A DNA stretch of 43,241 bases from Glycomyces buryatensis (GCF_004912275.1 NZ_STGY01000041.1:41165-84405); one strand, 5' to 3'. Shown: positions 33,850 to 42,508, numbered from the stretch's first letter. Made by a program: numbers and translations. The notes: generated from the letters alone by a model not told the origin.

Positions 33850-36231
33850 ATGAGCACATCCGAGACCAGCCTTGCCACCAGTCCGCTCTCAGTGGACGAA
33901 CTCAACCGGATCGACGCCTACTGGCGCGCCGCGAACTACCTCACCGTCGGCCAGATCTACCTGCTCGACAACCCGCTGCTGCGCGTGCCGCTGACGCCCG
34001 AGCACATCAAGCCCCGCCTCCTCGGCCATTGGGGCACCAGTCCCGGCCTGAGCCTCATCTACGCCCACCTCAACCGCTGCATCAAGGCCCGCGACCTCGA
34101 CATGATCTACGTGATCGGCCCCGGTCACGGCGGTCCGGCCATTGTCGCGAACACCTGGCTGGAGGGCACCTACCCCGAGCTGTACCCGTCGGTCGGCCAC
34201 TCCGAGGGCGGCATGAGGGAGCTGTTCCGGCAGTTCTCCTTCCCCGGCGGCATCCCCTCCCACGTCGCGCCGGAGGTCCCCGGCTCGATCCACGAGGGCG
34301 GCGAACTCGGCTATTCGCTCTCGCACGCCTACGGCGCGGCCTTCGACAACCCGGAGCTGACCGTCGCCTGCGTCGTCGGCGACGGCGAGGCCGAGACCGG
34401 CCCGCTGGCCGGATCGTGGATGTCGAACGTGTTCCTCAACCCGGTCACCGACGGCACGGTCCTGCCGATCCTGCACCTCAACGGCTACAAGATCGCCAAT
34501 CCGACCGTGCTCGCCCGCATCTCCGACGAGGACCGGATCTCGTTCTTCCGCGGATGCGGCTACGAGCCGTACCTCGTCGAGGGCGACCACCCGGCCGACG
34601 TCCACCAGCAGATGGCCGCCACGCTCGACGTGTGCTTCGACCGGATCGCCGAGATCCGCACCGACGCCCGCCGCCATCCGAATGTTCCGCCGCGTCCGCG
34701 CTGGCCGATGATCATCCTGCGCACGCAGAAGGGCTGGACGGGTCCATCGGAGGTCGACGGGGCCCCTGTCGAGGGCACTTGGCGGGCCCACCAGGTGCCG
34801 CTGCCGCAGGTGCGCACCAATGCCGAGCACCTCGCTCAGCTGGAGGCGTGGATGCGCTCGTACCGGCCCGAGGAGTTGTTCGACGCGACGGGCAAGCCGG
34901 AGCCGGAGCTGCTCGGGCTCCCGCCAGAGGGGACCGCGCGAATGAGCGCGAACCCCCACGCCAATGGCGGCCTGGTGCTGCGCGACCTGGTGTTGCCCGA
35001 CTACCGCGACTACGGCGTGGACCCGCGGGGACACGGCACGACGCTCGGCGAGGCGACCCGGGAGCTCGGTGCATGGCTGCGGGACGTCATCGGCTCCAAC
35101 CCGGACCGGTTCCGGCTGTTCGGGCCCGACGAGATCGCATCGAACCGGCTCGGCGCGGCCTTCGAGACCACCGATCGGCAGTGGGAGGCGGAGCTGCTGC
35201 CCACCGACCTCAACCAGGCGCCGTACGGGCGGGTCATGGAGGTGCTGTCGGAGCATCAGTGCGAGGGTTGGCTGGAGGGCTACCTGCTGACCGGCCGCCA
35301 CGGCCTGTTCACGTCCTACGAGGCGTTCATCCACATCGTCGACTCCATGTTCAATCAGCACGCCAAGTGGCTGGACTCGTGCAACCACATCCCATGGCGC
35401 CAGCCGATCGCGTCCCTCAACTACCTGCTGTCGAGCCACGTGTGGCGCCAGGACCACAATGGCTTCTCGCACCAGGACCCCGGGTTCATCGACCACGTGA
35501 TGAACAAGAAGCCGAGCATCGTGCGGGTCTATCTGCCGCCGGACGCCAACACTCTGCTCTCCACGATGGATCAGGTCCTGCGCTCGCGACAGTACGTCAA
35601 CGTGGTGGTGGCCGGGAAGCAGCCGGAGCTGCAGTACCTGAACATGGAGGAGGCTGTCCGCCATTGCGAACGGGGCCTTGGCATCTGGGAGTGGGCCTCG
35701 ACCGATGACGGCGAGTCCCCGGACGTGGTGCTCGCCTGCGCCGGCGACGTCCCGACGCTGGAGGTCCTGGCCGCGGCCGACCTGCTGCGCGCGCACCTGC
35801 CCGATTTGAAGGTCCGGGTGGTGAATGTGGTCGACCTGATGCGGCTCTCGCCCGACACCGAGCACCCGCACGGCTTGGGCGACCGGCAGTTCGACACCAT
35901 CTTCACCGCCGACAAACCGGTCCTGTTCGCCTACCACGGCTACCCGACCCTCATCCACCGCCTGACCTATCGGCGCACCAACCACGAGAACATCCACGTG
36001 CGCGGGTACAAAGAGGAGGGCACCACGACCACGCCGTTCGACATGGTGATGCTCAACGATCTCGACCGCTACCGGCTGGTCATGGACGTCATCGACCGGG
36101 TGCCGGGCCTGGGGGCGAACGCGGCCGGGCTGCGGCAGCAGATGGTCGACGCCCGCCATGCCGCCCGCGAGTACACCCGCTCCTACGGCGAGGACATTCC
36201 GGCGGTGGCCGGCTGGTCGTGGCCGCACTGA
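33850..36231 (+). CDS. xfp: Xylulose-5-phosphate/fructose-6-phosphate phosphoketolase
   Basis: Thiamine-diphosphate enzyme that splits xylulose 5-phosphate (and often fructose 6-phosphate) with phosphate into acetyl phosphate and glyceraldehyde 3-phosphate or erythrose 4-phosphate. The 793-aa length is normal. Motifs are [20 protein letters not shown] near the N-terminus, [26 protein letters not shown], the ThDP/Mg site [17 protein letters not shown] (about 174-190), [12 protein letters not shown] and the C-terminal VNVVDLMRL and [14 protein letters not shown]. Start ATG 33850 has no clear ribosome-binding site; the reading upstream to 33727 lacks family similarity. Its product is the substrate of the AckA and Pta encoded 10 kb away. 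The 128-bp gap upstream holds only a GC-rich hairpin near 33729. Confidence 0.97.
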   Translation: MSTSETSLATSPLSVDELNRIDAYWRAANYLTVGQIYLLDNPLLRVPLTPEHIKPRLLGHWGTSPGLSLIYAHLNRCIKARDLDMIYVIGPGHGGPAIVANTWLEGTYPELYPSVGHSEGGMRELFRQFSFPGGIPSHVAPEVPGSIHEGGELGYSLSHAYGAAFDNPELTVACVVGDGEAETGPLAGSWMSNVFLNPVTDGTVLPILHLNGYKIANPTVLARISDEDRISFFRGCGYEPYLVEGDHPADVHQQMAATLDVCFDRIAEIRTDARRHPNVPPRPRWPMIILRTQKGWTGPSEVDGAPVEGTWRAHQVPLPQVRTNAEHLAQLEAWMRSYRPEELFDATGKPEPELLGLPPEGTARMSANPHANGGLVLRDLVLPDYRDYGVDPRGHGTTLGEATRELGAWLRDVIGSNPDRFRLFGPDEIASNRLGAAFETTDRQWEAELLPTDLNQAPYGRVMEVLSEHQCEGWLEGYLLTGRHGLFTSYEAFIHIVDSMFNQHAKWLDSCNHIPWRQPIASLNYLLSSHVWRQDHNGFSHQDPGFIDHVMNKKPSIVRVYLPPDANTLLSTMDQVLRSRQYVNVVVAGKQPELQYLNMEEAVRHCERGLGIWEWASTDDGESPDVVLACAGDVPTLEVLAAADLLRAHLPDLKVRVVNVVDLMRLSPDTEHPHGLGDRQFDTIFTADKPVLFAYHGYPTLIHRLTYRRTNHENIHVRGYKEEGTTTTPFDMVMLNDLDRYRLVMDVIDRVPGLGANAAGLRQQMVDARHAAREYTRSYGEDIPAVAGWSWPH

Positions 36232-36242
36232 GGCCGGCCTAA

Positions 36243-36294
36243 GGCCTGTCCTGTGAATCCGGATTCAGCCTCGCCCGGATTCACAGGACAGGCC
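36243..36294. mobile_element. 52-bp perfect inverted-repeat mini-element (MITE-like, IS5-type target)
   Basis: GGCCTGTCCTGTGAATCCGG (36243-36262) and its exact complement (36275-36294) enclose 12 bases. The ends match those of the 213-bp element at 40098 with one difference in the first 20 bases. Flanks are CTAA (36239-36242) and CTAG (36295-36298), consistent with the YTAR target of IS5-family elements, though not an exact duplication. The hairpin may also act as the xfp terminator. Confidence 0.7.
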
Positions 36295-36302
36295 CTAGTG
36301 GG

Positions 36303-36347
36303 TCAGGCCGTTGCCGGGCAGCCGTTGTAGACGATCTTGTCGCCCAT
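36303..36347 (-). other. Very short possible coding remnant
   Basis: A minus-strand reading from ATG 36347 gives MGDKIVYNGCPATA and a stop, with G or C at 13 of 14 third positions. The frame stays open upstream to about 36419 but with ordinary codon use. It may be the tail of a lost gene beside the mini-element, or chance. The remainder of the 188-bp gap shows only the upstream region of the DUF4188 gene. Confidence 0.2.
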
Positions 36348-36419
36348 CCTTACGCCACGTGAAGGGCATTCGTTAATCTGAGGGGTAGCGATTTTCCCAC
36401 CCCCCTTGGAGGTCCGCAC

Positions 36420-36932
36420 GTGGCGGTGCCAGATAGCGGTTCCCGAACTCGCCGTGGCAAGGTCCGACCCGGCCGCATGGTGGTGGATTACGAGGGGGAC
36501 CTGGTCGTCTTCACCGTCGGTATGCGGATCAATAGGCTCTGGAAGCTGAACAAGTGGTGGCCGGTGTTCACCGCCATGCCCCGAATGCTGCGCGAGCTGG
36601 AGGCCGACCCCGAACTGGGGCTACTGGACTCACGGACCATGATCGGCGGCAGGGTCATCATGGTCATGCAGTACTGGCGCAGCGCCGACCATCTGGAGCG
36701 CTTCGCCCACTCCCAGGACCACGTCCACCGCGGCTTCTGGAAGTGGTTCAACCGCGAGATCAAGAGCAATGGCGATGTGGGCCTGTGGCACGAGCTCTAC
36801 AAGGTCAAGGCCGGTGAGTACGACACCTCGTACATCAATATGCCGCCTTATGGACTCGCCCGGGCCACGGCCGACAAGGAAGCAGAGCGCACCGATCCCG
36901 ACGACCACGACCACGACCACGACCCGGTTTGA
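36420..36932 (+). CDS. DUF4188-family protein (monooxygenase-like dimeric alpha/beta barrel)
   Basis: A 170-aa protein matching the DUF4188 pattern: an N-terminal strand LVVFTVGMRINRLWKLNKWWPVFTAMPRMLRELE (about 28-61), then LGLLDSRTMIGGRVIMVMQYWRSADHLERFAHSQDHVH (about 65-102) and a final GLWHELYKVKAGEYDTSYINMPPYGLA. Members are related to phenylacetaldoxime dehydratase or antibiotic-monooxygenase folds, but function is not established. The tail DDHDHDHDPV is acidic and His-rich and could bind metal. GTG 36420 follows TTGGAGGTCCGCAC. It is 67 bp upstream of the NACHT gene on the same strand and both sit between two inverted-repeat elements. Confidence 0.85.
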   Translation: MAVPDSGSRTRRGKVRPGRMVVDYEGDLVVFTVGMRINRLWKLNKWWPVFTAMPRMLRELEADPELGLLDSRTMIGGRVIMVMQYWRSADHLERFAHSQDHVHRGFWKWFNREIKSNGDVGLWHELYKVKAGEYDTSYINMPPYGLARATADKEAERTDPDDHDHDHDPV

Positions 36933-36999
36933 GGCGAACCCCACCGGATGACGCTTCCCCATAGGGTGGAACAGGGACGAATCCACCGAATGGAGTCGG

Positions 37000-39900
37000 A
37001 TGACCGCAACGCCACGCCGCCGCAACCTGATCCGCAGCCTCGTCACGGCCGGGATCGCCGGCGCGGTGGCCACCGGCGTCTTCGGAGTGTCCCTTAAGGA
37101 TATTCCGGGGCAGCTCCCGTTCAGCCTCCCGGCCTTCTCCGGGGCCGGCGGCATCGTCGTGGGACTCCTGGTCGGCTTCGGCCTCTTGATGTTCGAGGAG
37201 ATGGAGCGCTCCTGGGCGCAGCAGCTGCTCAAGCGGCTCGACCCGGTCCGGGGACTGCGCCGGCGGACGCAGCTGCGCCACTATGCCGAGCACCTGACCG
37301 ACCACGCCTCCGAGATCCAGCTGTACGGGGCCGCCACCCGCGGCCCGCACGCGATGCGCCTCCCCGCGCTGCACATCAGTTCCGAACTCGGCCGACCCGG
37401 CGCCGCCCGCCGCCAGTCGCTGCACCGGATGGTCGAACGCGACGAGCGGCAGGCCTACATCGTCATCGGCGAGCCCGGCAGCGGCAAGACGACCCTGTTG
37501 CGCCACACCGCATTGCAGCTGTGCCGCGACCGGCGGCGGATGCGCAGGCGGACACCGCTGCTGCTGTACCTGCGCGACCATGTCGAAGCGATCCTGGCCG
37601 ATCCGGTGCAGACGACCCTGGAGACGCTGCTGGAGGACAATCCCTCGCTGCGGCATCACTCCATCGAGAAGGCGGTTCGCGAACAGCTGCAACAGGACCG
37701 GTGCGTGATCATGCTCGATGGACTGGACGAGATGGCCGGTCCCGAGAAGCGCCAGGAGGTGGCCCGCTGGATCAAGACGCAGATGGAGTGCCACCCGCGC
37801 AGCGACTTCATCATCACCGCCCGCCGCCAGGGCTACGACAACACCGTCCTCGCCGACCTCGACACCCTGGAGATCCAGCCGTTCGACTGGGATCAGATCA
37901 CCCAGTTCACGCGGCAGTGGTGCCGGACTGTCCAGCGCCAGGAGAGCGAGCGACCCGACTCCGAGGCCGCCGACCGGGACTCGGCACGCCTGCTGCGGCT
38001 GTTCCGCGACAACACCGAGCTGGGCGACCTCGTGTCGAATCCGCTGCTGCTCATCATGGCGTGCAACGTCGACCGCTACCGGGGGCACCTCTCCGACAGC
38101 AGGGCCGAGCTGTACCAGGAGATGTGCGAGATGCTCATCCACCGGCGGCGGCAGCAGACCGGGGTGCGCAGCCGCTTCGACCCGCTGACCGGACGCCAGA
38201 AGGTGCTGCCCCTGCGGAGCCTCGCACTGTCGATGATGGACCAGCGGATCCGCCGCATCGACGGGGCCGGCGCCATTGCGGTGTTCGGCGAGGAACTGCG
38301 GCTGCTCCCCCGCCGCATCGAACCCGAGGACTACCTCGCCCAGGCCGTGGAGAACGGCATCCTCCGCGAGGACGGGCGCGACTCGTACTGCTTCGTGCAC
38401 GCCACCGTCCAGGAGTACCTGGCCGCCGTGGCACTGCGCGACACCGGACAGAGCGACTTCCTGGCCGAACAGGTCGAGCAGCCGTGGTGGCGCGAGACCA
38501 TCCTGCTGTGGGCCGCCGAGTGCGACGCCAGCGCCGTCGTCCGGGAATGCCTGCGCCTGCGGGACGCCGACGCGCTGGTGCTGGCCGATCAGTGCGTGAA
38601 GGTGGCGCGCCAGGTCGAGCCGGAACTGGCCGCGGAACTGAAGCGGCTGCTGGACAGCGACACCGCCAGTTCGAAGGAGCGGTCGCTGGTGGACGATTCG
38701 CTGCTGCGGGCCTACCTGCAAGCCGGGGTCGACTTGAGCGGCGGCGTCAGACTGGCGACCGATCCGCTCCCGTACCGGCTGTGGTCGCGGTTCCTGACCG
38801 ACCTGCGGTTCAACGACTGCCTGGACCCGCCGGGGCGGATCCACGACGGCGAGGACGCGGTCAGAATGTGGCCGGTCTATGTGGACCGCTTCATGTCCTG
38901 GGCGGCGAGCTACGCACCACCCGGGCAGCGGTACCGCCTGCCGACGCCGCAGGAACTTGAGGAGTACGCCTCCCGGCTCCCGCCGGAGGCGGTGGACTTC
39001 CCGATCTGGGTGGACGGACCGGAGCATCCGGTACTGCACTGCCTGGACGGGGTGCCGAAGGTGTTCCACGCCGAGCGCGCGGCCGTGGTGGAGGCGATGC
39101 GGGTGGACCGGGCCCGCACGCTGGGGCACCGGCTGGTGGCGATCGCGGTGCACACGGCCATGCGGCGCGGCAGCGCCGAGGTCTCGAACCCGCTCCAGTT
39201 CCGGACCTCGTTCGACTGGGCGCGGGCGGTCGACCACGGGACGCCGGCCCATTCGATCCTGGATCGGGCCTTCCGGCAGCTGCTGAGCCAGGTGCGGGCG
39301 TTCTCGGACATGTCGGGCTGGCATCCCCAGTTCGATTGGGAGGACTACCTGGTCCGGGTGGGGGACACCGAGTTCGTGCGAGCGCTGGAGGCGCGCGGCG
39401 ACTTCCCCGAGCAGCTGGGCGAGTCCGATGTGCTGGCGGTGCGGGCCGGACTGGTGCTGGCGTCGGTGTGGACGAAGGAGGCGGCCGACCAGCCCGCCTC
39501 GGACCTGACGTTCGCGACGGCGGTGCGGCTGCTCGACGACATGGGCGCGCCACCGGACGGCGAGGGCGAGACGGTCTACCCCGACCAGGTCGTCTCGGAG
39601 GTGCGGGCCGCGGCGGAGCGGATCGCGGGCGGCAGCACCGAGGACGAGCGGTTCGCCCCGCTGCTCGGCAAGACCGGCGACCTGCTGGACGACTGTGCGG
39701 ACCTGCTGGGGCCGGTGCTGCGGCGCCAACGGCGCTTCGATGCCCAGGTGGTGTCTTGTGCTCGGACCGCGTTGGTGTCGGGCACGGCGGTCGCGCTGAT
39801 CCTGTTGGAGGACGACGAGGCTGCCCGGCTGCTGCGTCGGGCGATCGCGGGCCTGACCGTATTGGAGTCCCGGGTCGGCCCGGGCGAGACGCCGCCCGAC

Positions 39901-40023
39901 CGGCTGCTGTTGGCGGTCGAGCCGTTCGACCACGAGCAGGCTGCGGCGGTGCCGGTCCCGGTGAGCGTGCCGCCGGGAGCGTGGCGGCGGCTGCGTCAGT
40001 GGCTCAGGTCGTTGCGTCAGTAA
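37000..40023 (+). CDS. Membrane-anchored NACHT-type STAND ATPase with FGE-sulfatase-like region
   Basis: A 1007-aa signalling ATPase. Two hydrophobic stretches (about 15-30 and 48-65) form an N-terminal membrane hairpin. The NACHT core has Walker A GEPGSGKT (157-164), Walker B VIMLDGLDEM (236-245) and the sensor strand DFIITARRQG (269-278), then the winged-helix part with NPLLLIMAC and FVHATVQEYLAAVAL. From about 587, YRLWSRFLTDLRF, RYRLPTPQELEEYA (about 642-655) and FPIWVDG resemble the PVTNxxYxxFL, RLPTEAEWEYA and YPWGD landmarks of the formylglycine-generating-enzyme fold, lacking an obvious catalytic Cys pair. Residues 690-1007 are helical and unrecognised. STAND proteins detect invaders or damage and several bacterial NACHT proteins are antiphage. 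GGAG precedes the ATG. Confidence 0.88.
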   Translation: MTATPRRRNLIRSLVTAGIAGAVATGVFGVSLKDIPGQLPFSLPAFSGAGGIVVGLLVGFGLLMFEEMERSWAQQLLKRLDPVRGLRRRTQLRHYAEHLTDHASEIQLYGAATRGPHAMRLPALHISSELGRPGAARRQSLHRMVERDERQAYIVIGEPGSGKTTLLRHTALQLCRDRRRMRRRTPLLLYLRDHVEAILADPVQTTLETLLEDNPSLRHHSIEKAVREQLQQDRCVIMLDGLDEMAGPEKRQEVARWIKTQMECHPRSDFIITARRQGYDNTVLADLDTLEIQPFDWDQITQFTRQWCRTVQRQESERPDSEAADRDSARLLRLFRDNTELGDLVSNPLLLIMACNVDRYRGHLSDSRAELYQEMCEMLIHRRRQQTGVRSRFDPLTGRQKVLPLRSLALSMMDQRIRRIDGAGAIAVFGEELRLLPRRIEPEDYLAQAVENGILREDGRDSYCFVHATVQEYLAAVALRDTGQSDFLAEQVEQPWWRETILLWAAECDASAVVRECLRLRDADALVLADQCVKVARQVEPELAAELKRLLDSDTASSKERSLVDDSLLRAYLQAGVDLSGGVRLATDPLPYRLWSRFLTDLRFNDCLDPPGRIHDGEDAVRMWPVYVDRFMSWAASYAPPGQRYRLPTPQELEEYASRLPPEAVDFPIWVDGPEHPVLHCLDGVPKVFHAERAAVVEAMRVDRARTLGHRLVAIAVHTAMRRGSAEVSNPLQFRTSFDWARAVDHGTPAHSILDRAFRQLLSQVRAFSDMSGWHPQFDWEDYLVRVGDTEFVRALEARGDFPEQLGESDVLAVRAGLVLASVWTKEAADQPASDLTFATAVRLLDDMGAPPDGEGETVYPDQVVSEVRAAAERIAGGSTEDERFAPLLGKTGDLLDDCADLLGPVLRRQRRFDAQVVSCARTALVSGTAVALILLEDDEAARLLRRAIAGLTVLESRVGPGETPPDRLLLAVEPFDHEQAAAVPVPVSVPPGAWRRLRQWLRSLRQ

Positions 40024-40097
40024 GGCTCGCACGCTTCCGACTCCGAGATACCGACGAGGGACGCGGGCAGGTGGCACCGCGCGGATCACCTGTCTAG

Positions 40098-40310
40098 GGC
40101 CTGTCCGGTGAATCCGGGTGAGGCTGGATCCGAGTCCATTTGTTCGCTCGCGAGGCGGAAGGGCCTCCAGATCCAACACCGGGATCTGGAGGCCCGACAA
40201 CGAAGCGACCGGGCAAGGAGTTGCCGCCGCGAAGCGGCGTCCGGTCCGGGTGGTGGCGGGCGACGGGCGGGCGGGCCGGATACGGCCCGTTCGGGATCAC
40301 CGGACAGGCC
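40098..40310. mobile_element. 213-bp MITE with CTAG target duplication
   Basis: Terminal inverted repeats GGCCTGTCCGGTGA at 40098 and its complement ending at 40310 are flanked on both sides by CTAG (40094-40097 and 40311-40314), an exact 4-bp duplication of the YTAR type used by IS5-family transposases. No transposase is encoded. The interior has a strong hairpin (GGGCCTCCAGATCC with GGATCTGGAGGCCC, about 40168-40196) and a GCCGCCGCGAAGCGGC hairpin. The right CTAG overlaps the stop codon of the phosphotransferase gene. The 74-bp stretch between the NACHT stop and the element shows nothing recognisable. Confidence 0.85.
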
Positions 40311-41285
40311 CTAGGCCTCCAGTGCGCCCAGATCCTTCACCAGGCCCTCGGTGGCCCACTTGACCTGTCCGGCCGTTCGCTCGGGTTCGTAGCCGCGCAC
40401 GTCGCATTCGACAATGAGGATGAGCCACAGGTAGATCCGATAGAGACACAGCCGCCGCTCCTCCGCGTCGGTCAGCGCCCGACCCAGGAACCCGTCGACC
40501 ACGGCCGCCGCTTCGGCGGGCGGAATGAACGTGATCAGGGAGACGAGCTCAGCCAGCGGATCGCCGTAGAGGGCGCGTTCGCCGTCGATGAAACCGTCGA
40601 CGTGCCAGCCGTTCTCGCCCCGCTGCACGAAGATGTTCCCGTCCCACAGGTCGAAGTGGACCAGGGCGGGGCGGTCGACCTCGTCCAGGAGCGCCCGGTC
40701 GCCGGTCACCAGGCGGCGAATCTCATCGGCGGAGCGCGGGAGCGGGGCCTCGCGATCGGCGATATCGGCGAGGATGTCATCCACGATGGCCGTGAACGAC
40801 TCGGCCCAACTGCCGGACCGGGTCCTCCCGTCCTTCCTCGGATAGCCGAAGCGCTCGCCGCTGACGGTGACGATGCGGGCGCTCAGCTCTCCGATCTCGC
40901 GGCGCAGCACCAACTTCTCGGCCTCGTCAATGCCTTCGGCGGTCTGGGCCAGTGAGACGCCCGTGAGCCTGTCCATGATCATCAGTCCGGCCTCGGCGTC
41001 GGTGTGCCAGACCTTCGGCATGGGCACCCCGGCGGCGGCGGCGCGCTCGAAGAACTCGATCTCGGCGGCCATGAGGTCCACTTCGTACCGCAGCAGCTTC
41101 AGGCCCGGGTCGGGGGCGACCTTCACGACCAGGTGGCGCCCGTCGGCGAGGGCCAGCGCGTGGGCGGCGTTGAAGAATCCGTCGGTGAACTCCTCGTGGC
41201 CGACCACATCGATATCGCCGAGGCGCTCACGCGCGATGGCCTCGACATCGGCCCGGTTCAGCTGAGGGCGAATCGCGATTTCCAT
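40311..41285 (-). CDS. APH/fructosamine-kinase-like phosphotransferase
   Basis: A 324-aa protein-kinase-fold small-molecule kinase. The catalytic loop VHFDLWDGNIFVQ (HxDxxxxN) and the second metal Asp in FIDGERALYGDPLAEL are intact. The N-lobe has HLVVKVAPDPG with the likely ATP-binding Lys. This placement covers aminoglycoside phosphotransferases, fructosamine kinases and others, so the substrate stays open. Start 41285 is chosen since the open frame to 41396 runs through the operator palindrome. Its TAG stop lies in the CTAG duplicated by the adjacent MITE, so the insertion left the gene intact. It is divergent from the MarR-GNAT fusion gene and shares its operator. Confidence 0.9.
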   Translation of the reverse strand: MEIAIRPQLNRADVEAIARERLGDIDVVGHEEFTDGFFNAAHALALADGRHLVVKVAPDPGLKLLRYEVDLMAAEIEFFERAAAAGVPMPKVWHTDAEAGLMIMDRLTGVSLAQTAEGIDEAEKLVLRREIGELSARIVTVSGERFGYPRKDGRTRSGSWAESFTAIVDDILADIADREAPLPRSADEIRRLVTGDRALLDEVDRPALVHFDLWDGNIFVQRGENGWHVDGFIDGERALYGDPLAELVSLITFIPPAEAAAVVDGFLGRALTDAEERRLCLYRIYLWLILIVECDVRGYEPERTAGQVKWATEGLVKDLGALEA

Positions 41286-41350
41286 GCGGTGATTGTTTCC
41301 GGCCCGGAGTGCCGCCGCAAGCGCGAATCCGCGCAGCGCAGGGTGGTTTG

Positions 41351-41407
41351 AAAAAAATTGAATGACTTTGGCAAGTATTATGATTGACAAAGTCATTCAA
41401 TTTTTTT
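41351..41407. promoter_or_regulatory. Long perfect inverted repeat, likely MarR operator in divergent promoter
   Basis: AAAAAAATTGAATGACTTT (41351-41369) and its exact complement (41389-41407) are separated by 19 bases. It is strikingly AT-rich for this genome and lies between the divergent phosphotransferase and MarR-GNAT genes. TTGACA at 41384-41389 and TATTAT at 41376-41381 are promoter-like hexamers inside it, but correct spacing was not found. Confidence 0.85.
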
Positions 41408-41427
41408 CGAAGCATCCGGAGATTGCC

Positions 41428-42369
41428 ATGACGCATATTCCGTTCGACGATGCCATCGCGTCTATGCGGGCCTTCAACCGCATGTACACCAACCATCTCG
41501 GGGTCCTCTCCGACCGGCTCCACGGCAGCGCCTATTCCCTCACCGAGGTCAGAGTCCTCTTCGAACTGGCACATCGCGACGACCTCGCTGCGATCCACCT
41601 CGCGGGTCTGCTCAACCTCGACTCCGCGTACGTCAGCCGGATTCTGAGCCGCTTCAAGCAGGAGGGCCTGATCGAACGCAAACCGTCCGACCAGGACCGG
41701 CGCAAGCGGGTCATCCGGCTGACCGACCGGGGCCGTGAGGTATTCGCCGACCTCGACGAACGGTCCAACGAGCAGGTCAGGGAGCTGCTGCAGGTCTTGA
41801 GCCACCCGGAACGCGACGATGTCGTGAACTCCATGGACCGTATTCGCAAGCGATTCGGCCGCGAGCCGATGTCCCCGCGGATACGGCCGCTGCGGCCGGG
41901 CGACCTGGGCTGGGTCGTGTACAGCCAGGGGAAGGGCTACTGGGAGCAGCTGGGGTGGAACGGCGAATACGAGGCGCTGGTGGCGCGCATTGTCGCGGAT
42001 TTCGCCGCCGATCACGACCCCGAACGCGAGGCGGGCTGGATCGCCGAGATCGAGGGGGAACCGATCGGATCGATCTTCTGCGTCAAGGCGGACAAGACCA
42101 CAGCGAAACTGCGGCTGCTCTGGGTCGAACCGTCCGCCCGAGGTCTGCGCATCGGGAGATCGCTGGTGTACCAATGCCTGCGTTTCGCCCGCGAGGCGGG
42201 TTACGACCGCATGACCCTGTGGACCACCAGCATTCTCGGGCCGGCCCGGCGGCTGTACAGGGATGCGGGGTTCACGCTGGCGAGCGAGGAACCGGCGCGA
42301 CTTTTCGGCCATGACCTGATCGGCGAGGTGTGGAACCTGGACCTGCGCGAAGGCGCCCCGAGGAGTTGA
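41428..42369 (+). CDS. MarR regulator - GNAT acetyltransferase fusion
   Basis: A 313-aa bifunctional protein. The MarR winged helix occupies about residues 1-145 (LTEVRVLFELAHRDDLAAIHLAGLLNLDSAYVSRILSRFKQEGLIERKPSDQDRRKRVIRLTDRG). A GNAT domain follows at about 150-305 (IRPLRPGDLGWVVYSQGKGYWEQLGW, the acetyl-CoA segment EPSARGLRIGRSLVYQCLRFA, and YRDAGFTLASEE). Such fusions are known in bacteria; regulation of the adjacent phosphotransferase is inferred from the shared operator. ATG 41428 is chosen for GGAGA at 41418-41422; an upstream ATG at 41362 lies inside the operator. A pairing of an acetyltransferase with a phosphotransferase suggests small-molecule or antibiotic modification. Confidence 0.93.
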   Translation: MTHIPFDDAIASMRAFNRMYTNHLGVLSDRLHGSAYSLTEVRVLFELAHRDDLAAIHLAGLLNLDSAYVSRILSRFKQEGLIERKPSDQDRRKRVIRLTDRGREVFADLDERSNEQVRELLQVLSHPERDDVVNSMDRIRKRFGREPMSPRIRPLRPGDLGWVVYSQGKGYWEQLGWNGEYEALVARIVADFAADHDPEREAGWIAEIEGEPIGSIFCVKADKTTAKLRLLWVEPSARGLRIGRSLVYQCLRFAREAGYDRMTLWTTSILGPARRLYRDAGFTLASEEPARLFGHDLIGEVWNLDLREGAPRS

Positions 42370-42373
42370 GGCG

Positions 42374-42408
42374 CGGACGGACCGCCGACCGAGTCGGCGG
42401 TCCGTCCG
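42374..42408 (+). terminator. Terminator after MarR-GNAT gene
   Basis: CGGACGGACCGCCGAC (42374-42389) pairs perfectly with GTCGGCGGTCCGTCCG (42393-42408) over a 3-base loop, five bases past the stop. Confidence 0.88.
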
Positions 42409-42508
42409 GGCCTTCTCGGAGGTCGGTTCGCTGCGGCAGAACAGGACCAAGGGCGTGGTCTGCCTCACGAGTGAAATATTCACGGGCCGCCGAACGTCGT
42501 ATCTGGCA

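Noticed and set aside
36835..40200. 1121-codon open frame antisense to the NACHT gene
   Set aside because: High-GC antisense shadow; Arg/His/Gln-rich, no domain, and it runs through the MITE.
36239..40314. A true composite transposon carrying DUF4188 and NACHT
   Set aside because: The right element has its own exact CTAG duplication and the outermost flanks differ (CTAA and CTAG), so independent insertions are simpler; no transposase is present.
41285..41428. N-terminal extensions of the phosphotransferase and MarR-GNAT proteins
   Set aside because: Both extensions read through the operator palindrome and give mirror-image peptides; internal starts with ribosome-binding sites or family alignment are better.
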